Below, piece after piece: positions 58,232 to 64,000 of a stretch of 64,000 nucleotides of DNA. The stretch spans positions 5,642,001 to 5,706,000 of the forward strand of contig NZ_AP022567.1 of NCBI RefSeq assembly GCF_010727475.1. Direction: 5' to 3'. The stretch's first letter is position 1; every line of letters starts with the position of its first letter. A program made the translations under genes and the position numbers. This DNA is from Mycolicibacterium mageritense (GTDB lineage: Bacteria > Actinomycetota > Actinomycetes > Mycobacteriales > Mycobacteriaceae). A model generated the notes under the pieces. The model was not told the origin of the DNA. It saw only the letters and a program-made list of their open reading frames with translations, and did not search any database.

Positions 58232-59068
58232 ATGAACGGCATCGAGACAGCCTGGCGAGACCACCACCCGTACCTGGTGAATCTCGCCTACCAGATGCTC
58301 GGCGACATCGGTGACGCCGAGGACATCGCGCAGGAGGCGTTCCTGCGGCTGTCCCGCACCGACTCCGAGCGAATCGACGACATCCGGGCCTGGCTCACCG
58401 TGGTGGCGGGCCGGCTGTGCCTGGACAGCCTGCGGTCCGCGCGGAGCCGGTTGGAACGCCCCGACGGCTCGGCCGCGGTGGACACCACCGCGGCCGTCGG
58501 CTCCGACCCGGCCGATCGCGTGACGCTCGACGACCAGGTCGCCGCGGCGGTGCTGACCGTGCTGACCCGGCTCAGCCCGGGTGAACGCGTCGCGTTCGTG
58601 CTGCACGACATCTTCCGCATCCCGTTCGACGACATCGCCGAAACCGTGGGGCGACCCGTCGGGACATGCCGTCAACTGGCGCGCAGGGCCCGGACGAAGG
58701 TGGCCGCGGCGGCGCCTCGGCTCAATGAGGTCAGTCCCGGCGAGCACCGCAAGGTCACCGACGCGTTCATCACCGCGTGCGCCAACGGGGATCTGCAAGC
58801 CCTCGCGGCGGTGCTCGATCCGAGCGTGTGGGGCGTCGGCACCGTGCTCACCGATTCGGCCCTGCGTCAGGTCCACCACGGCCGCCACGACGTCGCGACC
58901 AACCTGCTGCGCTACCTCGGCCCGGGGGCGACCGTGGTGTGCGCGGCCGAGCCCGTGCTGCTGGCCTTCGACCGGCGCAGGCTGTTCGCGGTCGTCGTGC
59001 TGACCATTCGGGACGGGCTGGTCGTCAAGATCGAAGCGACCGCCGACCCGACGGCCCGGGCACATTAG
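58232..59068 (+). CDS. ECF sigma factor with C-terminal SnoaL-like domain (SigJ/ECF41-like)
   Basis: Alternative sigma factor of 278 residues. Region 2 reads HHPYLVNLAYQMLGDIGDAEDIAQEAFLRL and region 4 LSPGERVAFVLHDIFRIPFDDIAETVGRP, both intact. The extra 110 C-terminal residues (from HRKVTDAFITACANGDLQALAAVLDP) are a SnoaL-like domain that replaces a separate anti-sigma factor in ECF41-type sigmas. No anti-sigma gene is nearby, in agreement. Divergent from an NmrA-like gene with matched promoters. The signal is unknown. Confidence 0.92.
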   Translation: MNGIETAWRDHHPYLVNLAYQMLGDIGDAEDIAQEAFLRLSRTDSERIDDIRAWLTVVAGRLCLDSLRSARSRLERPDGSAAVDTTAAVGSDPADRVTLDDQVAAAVLTVLTRLSPGERVAFVLHDIFRIPFDDIAETVGRPVGTCRQLARRARTKVAAAAPRLNEVSPGEHRKVTDAFITACANGDLQALAAVLDPSVWGVGTVLTDSALRQVHHGRHDVATNLLRYLGPGATVVCAAEPVLLAFDRRRLFAVVVLTIRDGLVVKIEATADPTARAH

Positions 59069-59101
59069 GGAAGGCCGGTCGGTGCGCGGCACAATGGAGC
59101 G

Positions 59102-60280
59102 GTGAGCGATACCCCGCGACAGCGCGTGCTGATCCTCGGTAGCACGGGTTCGATCGGCACCCAGGCGTTGGAGGTGATCGCCGCCAATCCCGATCGCTTC
59201 GAGGTGGTCGGCCTGGCTGCCGGCGGCGGCAATCCCGACCTGCTGGCCGCTCAACGGGCCCAAACCGGCGTCAGCGCGATCGCGGTCGCCGACCCGGCAG
59301 CCGCCGAGCGGGTCGGAGACGTCAGGTATGCCGGGCCGGACGCGGTCACTCGGCTGGTCGAGGACACCGAGGCCGACGTGGTTCTCAACGCCCTGGTCGG
59401 GGCGCTCGGCCTGCAACCCACCCTGGCCGCGCTGGCCTCGGGAGCCCGGCTGGCGCTGGCCAACAAGGAGTCGCTGGTGGCCGGCGGGCCGCTGGTCCTC
59501 AAGGCCGCGGCACCGGGTCAGATCGTGCCGGTCGACTCCGAACACTCGGCGATGGCGCAGTGCCTACGCGGCGGCACGGCCGACGAGGTCGACAAGATCG
59601 TGCTCACTGCGTCGGGTGGGCCGTTCTTGGGTTGGTCGTCCGACGACCTGCAGTCGGTCACCCCGGAGCAGGCCGGTAAGCATCCGACCTGGTCGATGGG
59701 CCCGATGAACACGCTGAACTCGGCGACCCTGGTCAACAAGGGACTCGAGCTCATCGAAACCCACCTGTTGTTCGGGATCGACTACGACCGCATCGAGGTC
59801 GTCGTGCATCCGCAGTCGATCGTGCATTCGATGGCCACGTTCACCGACGGCTCGACCCTGGCCCAGGCCAGCCCGCCCGACATGAAGCTGCCGATCGCGC
59901 TCGCACTGGGCTGGCCCGCCCGAGTTCCGGGCGCCGCCGCGGCATGCGACTTCACCACCGCCTCGACCTGGGAATTTCTCCCGCTGGACAACGAGGTGTT
60001 CCCCGCGGTGGACCTCGCGCGCCATGCCGGTAAGCGCGGCGGTTGCCTGACCGCGGTCTACAACGCGGCAAACGAAGAGGCCGCCGAGGCCTTCCTGGAC
60101 GGCCGCATCGGTTTCCCGGCGATCGTGGAAACGGTCGGTGACGTGTTGCACGCTGCAGACCGGTGGGCCGCCGAACCCGCTACCGTGGAAGACGTACTCG
60201 ACGCGCAGCGCTGGGCCAGGGAACAGGCCCAGCACATCGTCGAGCAGAAGACCACTAAAAAAGGGCTCGTTTCTAGATGA
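59102..60280 (+). CDS. dxr: 1-deoxy-D-xylulose 5-phosphate reductoisomerase
   Basis: Second enzyme of the MEP isoprenoid pathway, NADPH-dependent, 392 residues. The coenzyme motif LGSTGSIGTQALEV is near the N-terminus. ALANKESLVAGG and VDSEHSAMAQCL carry the metal-binding Asp and Glu, and TASGGPFLGWS and HPQSIVHSMATF complete the active site. The target of fosmidomycin. Start GTG 59102; a CACAAT hexamer ends 6 bases before it, compatible with a leaderless start. It overlaps the rip1 start by 4 bases. Confidence 0.97.
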   Translation: MSDTPRQRVLILGSTGSIGTQALEVIAANPDRFEVVGLAAGGGNPDLLAAQRAQTGVSAIAVADPAAAERVGDVRYAGPDAVTRLVEDTEADVVLNALVGALGLQPTLAALASGARLALANKESLVAGGPLVLKAAAPGQIVPVDSEHSAMAQCLRGGTADEVDKIVLTASGGPFLGWSSDDLQSVTPEQAGKHPTWSMGPMNTLNSATLVNKGLELIETHLLFGIDYDRIEVVVHPQSIVHSMATFTDGSTLAQASPPDMKLPIALALGWPARVPGAAAACDFTTASTWEFLPLDNEVFPAVDLARHAGKRGGCLTAVYNAANEEAAEAFLDGRIGFPAIVETVGDVLHAADRWAAEPATVEDVLDAQRWAREQAQHIVEQKTTKKGLVSR

Positions 60281-61497
60281 TGTTCGCAATCGGCATCGTG
60301 CTGTTCGCGCTGGCCATCCTGGTATCAGTGGCGCTGCACGAATGCGGTCACATGTGGGTGGCGCGTGCCACGGGCATGAAGGTGCGCCGCTACTTCGTCG
60401 GCTTCGGTCCCACCCTGTGGTCGACGCGACGGCCCAACCGGCTCGGGGAGACCGAGTACGGCATCAAGGCCATCCCGCTCGGCGGCTTCTGCGACATCGC
60501 GGGCATGACCTCGGTCGATGAGATCGCGGCCGAGGACCGTCCCTACGCGATGTACCGGCAGAAGGTGTGGAAGCGCGTCGCGGTGCTGTTCGCCGGCCCC
60601 GCGATGAACTTCATCATCGGCCTGGTGCTCATCTACGGCATCGCGGTGACGTGGGGCTTGCCCAACATCAACCAGCCGACCACCGCCATTGTTGGTGAGA
60701 CCGGTTGCGTTGCACCACAACTCAGCCTCGACAAGATGGGTGACTGCACGGGCCCGGGCCCGGCCGCACTTGCCGGCATCCAGGCAGGCGACGAGATCGT
60801 GAAGGTCGGCGACACCAAGGTCTCCGACTTCTCGTCGATGGCGGCCGCCATCCGCAAGCTCGACGGCCCGGTGCCCATCGAGCTCAAACGCGATGGCCGC
60901 ACCATCAACGTCGTCGTCGACGTGGCCCAGACGCAGCGGTTCACCAGCACCGAGGCCAAGGAACCCACCACCGTCGGTGCGATCGGGGTGAGCGCGCCTG
61001 CCGTCGAACCGCCCGCGCAATACAACGTGCTCACCGCGGTGCCCGCGACCTTCACGTTCACCGGTGACCTCGCGGTCCAGCTCGGCAAGTCGCTCGCGAA
61101 GATCCCGACCAAGATCGGTGCCCTGGTGGAGGCCATCGGCGGCGGCGAACGCGACAAGGAAACCCCGATCAGCGTCGTGGGTGCCAGCATCATCGGCGGC
61201 GAGACGGTCGAGGCCGGGCTGTGGGTGGCGTTCTGGTTCTTCCTGGCCCAGCTGAACTTCGTGCTGGGCGCGGTGAACCTGGTGCCGCTGCTGCCGTTCG
61301 ACGGCGGCCATATCGCCGTGGCCACCTACGAGAAGGTCCGAAATATGATTCGGGCGGCCCGCGGCAAAGTGGCCGCCGGGCCGGTCAACTACCTCAAACT
61401 TATGCCCGCCACGTATGTGGTGTTGGTGGTCGTGGTCGGTTACATGCTGCTGACCGTGACCGCAGACCTGGTCAACCCGCTCAGCATCTTCCAATAG
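60277..61497 (+). CDS. rip1: Site-2 intramembrane zinc metalloprotease
   Basis: Membrane protease of 406 residues that cleaves anti-sigma factors in the bilayer. The zinc motif HECGH is in the first span (about residue 21). A PDZ domain follows (about 130-215, AGIQAGDEIVKVGDTKV), then the second active-site segment NLVPLLPFDGGHI and a last span at the C-terminus. Placed between dxr and ispG exactly as Rv2869c is. The 4-base overlap with dxr couples their translation. Confidence 0.96.
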   Translation: MMFAIGIVLFALAILVSVALHECGHMWVARATGMKVRRYFVGFGPTLWSTRRPNRLGETEYGIKAIPLGGFCDIAGMTSVDEIAAEDRPYAMYRQKVWKRVAVLFAGPAMNFIIGLVLIYGIAVTWGLPNINQPTTAIVGETGCVAPQLSLDKMGDCTGPGPAALAGIQAGDEIVKVGDTKVSDFSSMAAAIRKLDGPVPIELKRDGRTINVVVDVAQTQRFTSTEAKEPTTVGAIGVSAPAVEPPAQYNVLTAVPATFTFTGDLAVQLGKSLAKIPTKIGALVEAIGGGERDKETPISVVGASIIGGETVEAGLWVAFWFFLAQLNFVLGAVNLVPLLPFDGGHIAVATYEKVRNMIRAARGKVAAGPVNYLKLMPATYVVLVVVVGYMLLTVTADLVNPLSIFQ

Positions 61498-61506
61498 GAG
61501 AACTCC

Positions 61507-62661
61507 GTGACGTCCATCGGTCTGGGTATGCCTGCGCCCCCCGCGCCTACGCTGGCGCCCCGGCGCAAGACCCGTCAGCTCATGGTCGGCGGCGTGGGTA
61601 TCGGCAGTGAACACCCGATCGCCGTGCAGTCGATGTGCACGACCAAAACGCACGACGTCAACTCGACGCTGCAGCAGATCGCCGAGTTGACGGCGTCGGG
61701 CTGCGACATCGTCCGGGTGGCGTGCCCGCGCCAGGAGGACGCCGACGCACTGCCGGAGATCGCGCGGCACAGCCAGATCCCGGTGATCGCCGACATCCAT
61801 TTCCAGCCCAAGTACATCTTCGCTGCGATCGACGCCGGATGCGCCGCGGTGCGCGTCAACCCGGGCAACATCAAGGAGTTCGACGGCCGGGTCAAGGAAG
61901 TCGCCAAGGCCGCGGGCGCCGCGGGCATCCCGATCCGCATCGGGGTCAACGCCGGCTCCCTGGACAAGCGGTTCATGGAGAAGTACGGCAAGGCCACGCC
62001 CGAGGCCCTGGTCGAGTCGGCGCTGTGGGAGGCCTCGTTGTTCGAGGAACACGGCTTCGGCGACATCAAGATCAGCGTCAAGCACAGCGACCCCGTCATC
62101 ATGGTGGCGGCCTACGAGCAGCTCGCCGCGCAGTGTGACTATCCGCTGCACCTCGGCGTCACCGAGGCAGGCCCGGCATTCCAGGGCACCATCAAGTCCG
62201 CCGTGGCGTTCGGTGCGCTGCTGTCCAAGGGCATCGGAGACACCATCCGGGTGTCGCTGTCGGCGCCGCCGGCCGAGGAGGTCAAGGTCGGCAACCAGAT
62301 CCTGGAGTCGCTGAACCTGCGGCCGCGCGGTTTGGAGATCGTGTCGTGCCCGTCGTGCGGGCGCGCGCAGGTCGACGTCTACACCCTGGCCAACGCGGTG
62401 ACGGCCGGTCTCGACGGGCTCGACGTGCCGCTGCGGGTCGCGGTCATGGGCTGTGTGGTCAACGGGCCCGGTGAGGCGCGCGAAGCCGACCTCGGGGTGG
62501 CATCCGGAAACGGCAAGGGCCAGATCTTCGTCAAGGGCGAGGTCATCAAGACCGTGCCCGAGGCGCAGATCGTCGAAACGTTGATCGAAGAGGCCATGCG
62601 GCTCGCCGAACAACAGGGACCAAGTGATGCGAGCGGTTCGCCGGTGGTGACCGTAAGCTGA
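61507..62661 (+). CDS. ispG: 4-hydroxy-3-methylbut-2-en-1-yl diphosphate synthase
   Basis: Iron-sulfur enzyme of the MEP pathway (also called gcpE), 384 residues. The TIM barrel begins IAVQSMCTTKTHDVNST. The 4Fe-4S cluster ligands are in SCPSCGR and MGCVVNGPGEAREADLG. Start GTG 61507 follows TAGGAGA 5 bases upstream. Lies 9 bases after rip1. A Ser/Val-rich tail ends the protein. With dxr it places two MEP pathway steps in one operon. Confidence 0.97.
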   Translation: MTSIGLGMPAPPAPTLAPRRKTRQLMVGGVGIGSEHPIAVQSMCTTKTHDVNSTLQQIAELTASGCDIVRVACPRQEDADALPEIARHSQIPVIADIHFQPKYIFAAIDAGCAAVRVNPGNIKEFDGRVKEVAKAAGAAGIPIRIGVNAGSLDKRFMEKYGKATPEALVESALWEASLFEEHGFGDIKISVKHSDPVIMVAAYEQLAAQCDYPLHLGVTEAGPAFQGTIKSAVAFGALLSKGIGDTIRVSLSAPPAEEVKVGNQILESLNLRPRGLEIVSCPSCGRAQVDVYTLANAVTAGLDGLDVPLRVAVMGCVVNGPGEAREADLGVASGNGKGQIFVKGEVIKTVPEAQIVETLIEEAMRLAEQQGPSDASGSPVVTVS

Positions 62662-62714
62662 ACATGGCCCTGTGAGCGGGGTCACCACCCTTCGGGTCAG
62701 CAGAGAGAGTCTGG

Positions 62715-63569
62715 ATGTCGGCTCCACCACTATTCCGTCTCGTCGACGAGCGACGGGTCTCCGTGGTGCGCGACGCCACCTCGGTGCTGCGAGTGCTCGA
62801 CGAGGATCCCGTCGGGTCGTGCATGGTGTCCTCCCGGGTCGCCGACCACGGCGTCGATCCCGCCGCGATCGGTGGGGAACTCTGGACACGCCGCGGTGTC
62901 GGTGAGTCCCTGTGCTACGCCGGTCCCAACCTGATCCCGCTGCGCGGTGACCTCGACGATCTGAAAGCGTTCTCCGACAAGGCCATGAGCACCGCACGGC
63001 GCTGCTCGTCGCTGGTCGGCCACGCGGGTCTGGTCATGCCGATGTGGCAGCGGCTTGAGACGGTGTGGGGCCCGGCCCGTGACGTGCGTGAGCAGCAACC
63101 GTTGATGGTCTTGAACTCGATGCCGCAGTGCGCCGTCGACCCCGCGGTGCGGCCCGTGCGCATAGAGGAACTCGACACTTATCTGGTGGCGGCCATCGAC
63201 ATGTTCATCGGCGAGGTCGGCGTCGACCCCCGGCTGGGCGACGGTGGCCGCGGGTACCGTCGCCGCATCGCGGGATTGATCGCCGCGGGACGGGCCTGGG
63301 CCCGGTTCGAACGCGGTGAGGTCGTGTTCAAGGCCGAGGTGGGTTCGCAGTCGCCGGCCGTCGGCCAGATCCAAGGGGTCTGGGTGCACCCGGACTGGCG
63401 CGGCCACGGGCTGGGCACGGCGGGCACTGCCGCGCTGGCGGCCGCGGTCGTCGGCGGTGGCCGCATGGCCAGCCTCTACGTCAACGACTACAACACCGTC
63501 GCGCGGGCGACCTACGACCGCATCGGCTTCGAACAGATCGGTACGTTCGCGACGATCCTGCTGGATTAG
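62715..63569 (+). CDS. GNAT acetyltransferase with N-terminal DUF4081 domain (Rv2867c-like)
   Basis: Acetyltransferase of 284 residues. The N-terminal 140 residues match the DUF4081 region. The C-terminal GNAT fold has the acetyl-CoA motif QGVWVHPDWRGHGLGTAGTAALAAAV and NDYNTVARATYDRIGFEQIG. It follows ispG by 53 bases as in M. tuberculosis Rv2867c-Rv2868c. Substrate unknown. Its stop codon overlaps the stop of the opposing redoxin gene by 4 bases. Confidence 0.9.
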   Translation: MSAPPLFRLVDERRVSVVRDATSVLRVLDEDPVGSCMVSSRVADHGVDPAAIGGELWTRRGVGESLCYAGPNLIPLRGDLDDLKAFSDKAMSTARRCSSLVGHAGLVMPMWQRLETVWGPARDVREQQPLMVLNSMPQCAVDPAVRPVRIEELDTYLVAAIDMFIGEVGVDPRLGDGGRGYRRRIAGLIAAGRAWARFERGEVVFKAEVGSQSPAVGQIQGVWVHPDWRGHGLGTAGTAALAAAVVGGGRMASLYVNDYNTVARATYDRIGFEQIGTFATILLD

Positions 63570-64000
63570 ACCCGGCGCACGAGCTCCAGTAGCTCGTCGA
63601 CCGACCACTGGTCGTCGGCGTGCTCACCGTACTTCGCGGCGACGACGGTTCCGCCGGCGTCGATCAGGAAGTCGGCGGGCAGTCCGAGGCGGCCGCCGTG
63701 CGGTCTGGCGGCCGGCGCGCGGAACCGTCCGGTGGCGGTCGCCGCGACACCTCGCACGATCGTCGGCCAGGCCCGCGGGTCGAGCAGCGCGCGGGGTGTC
63801 GACTCGACCCCGAATTCCTTGTAGTACCGCCTGTTCGGGTCTGCGATCGTCGCGAACGGCAGGTCGGACGTATGCGTGCGGAGTTCGTCGGCGGGGGAGT
63901 GGAAGAACGCCACCTCCCGGATACCTGCGGCGCTGATCTCGTCGTGCCGGGCCGCGAACGATCGCAGATGCAGATTGCAGATCGGGCACCCGGCGAACCG
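63566..64000 (-). CDS. Redoxin / AhpC-TSA family protein, 5' end cut by window
   Basis: The C-terminal 144 residues of a thioredoxin-fold protein; the frame is open to the window edge, so the start lies outside. A CxxC motif is visible at once (AGCPICNLHLRSF), followed by IREVAFFHSPADELR and PADFLIDAGGTVVAAKYG, as in peroxiredoxin-like proteins with a two-Cys active site. The conserved redoxin strand order is kept. It opposes the GNAT gene with a 4-base tail overlap. Confidence 0.82.
   Translation of the reverse strand, partial: RFAGCPICNLHLRSFAARHDEISAAGIREVAFFHSPADELRTHTSDLPFATIADPNRRYYKEFGVESTPRALLDPRAWPTIVRGVAATATGRFRAPAARPHGGRLGLPADFLIDAGGTVVAAKYGEHADDQWSVDELLELVRRV

Noticed and set aside
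57308..59545. A long N-terminal extension of the NmrA-like protein across the sigma factor gene
   Set aside because: The Rossmann motif begins right after ATG 58150 and an ECF promoter lies just upstream; the extension would be antisense to the sigma gene.
60325..62997. An 890-codon open frame antisense to rip1 and ispG
   Set aside because: Shadow of two well-conserved plus-strand genes; the translation is Arg/His/Asp-rich low complexity with no domain.
1..64000. tRNA, rRNA, CRISPR array, insertion sequence or prophage
   Set aside because: No cloverleaf, rRNA block, regularly spaced repeats, transposase or integrase seen. Searches with dedicated tools were not possible, so very small RNAs could be missed.

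Overview
The window is a GC-rich chromosomal segment from a fast-growing mycobacterium, most likely Mycolicibacterium smegmatis or a close relative. I recognise this from gene order and protein sequence, not from a database search. The backbone rpsB-tsf-amiC ... MarR ... pyrH-frr-cdsA ... rlmN ... DUF2631 ... dxr-rip1-ispG-GNAT follows the order of the Rv2890c-Rv2867c region of M. tuberculosis. Blocks of accessory metabolism are inserted between the conserved genes. There is no rRNA, tRNA, CRISPR array, insertion sequence, phage or plasmid gene. Starts are often GTG or TTG, 4-base stop/start overlaps are common, and several genes look leaderless.

1-10506: a carbohydrate or polyol uptake and breakdown locus. 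It has an RbsABC-type importer, an epimerase-like protein, two regulators (one an unusual IclR-HTH/sugar-binding fusion), DhaK/DhaL kinase subunits, a VOC protein, an LsrF/DhnA-type aldolase and a zinc dehydrogenase. 10507-13966: rpsB and tsf with a leader hairpin and a clear terminator, then amiC. 14070-20126: a MacB/FtsX-type ABC exporter, an APC permease and a copper amine oxidase. 20271-22516: a DUF1190 / glutathionylspermidine-synthase-like ATP-grasp / DUF350 trio.

22571-30608: a second carbon-source locus. A six-gene minus-strand operon (DeoR regulator, zinc dehydrogenase, aldolase, FGGY kinase, 2-hydroxyacid dehydrogenase, glycerate kinase) is divergent from an MFS carrier. 30669-31871: a MarR repressor divergent from a methyltransferase, with two palindromes inside a good leaderless promoter. 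32010-36269: pyrH, frr, cdsA, an EamA transporter and rlmN.

36390-53679: a TetR/phosphotransferase pair, a GH3 glycosidase, and a large oxidative catabolic cluster (two P450s, thioesterase, SMP-30 lactonase, NIPSNAP-like protein, dehydrogenase, HpcH aldolase, SDR, Baeyer-Villiger monooxygenase, HSL esterase). An EspI-like ATPase and small proteins follow. Four intergenic regions here share the dyad TTTACA-N14-TGT(C/A)A(C/A), always with the same spacing. I read this as one undescribed regulon, possibly under the TetR protein at 36390-36941.

53727-58150: DUF2631, DNA photolyase, a ribbon-helix-helix protein with a DUF4097 protein, an F420-type (Ddn family) protein and an NmrA-like protein. 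The NmrA gene is divergent from an ECF sigma factor (58232-59068), and the spacer carries mirror-image GGTAAC-N17-CGTC promoters. 59102-64000: dxr, rip1 and ispG (isoprenoid synthesis plus the site-2 protease), a GNAT acetyltransferase and a truncated redoxin gene.
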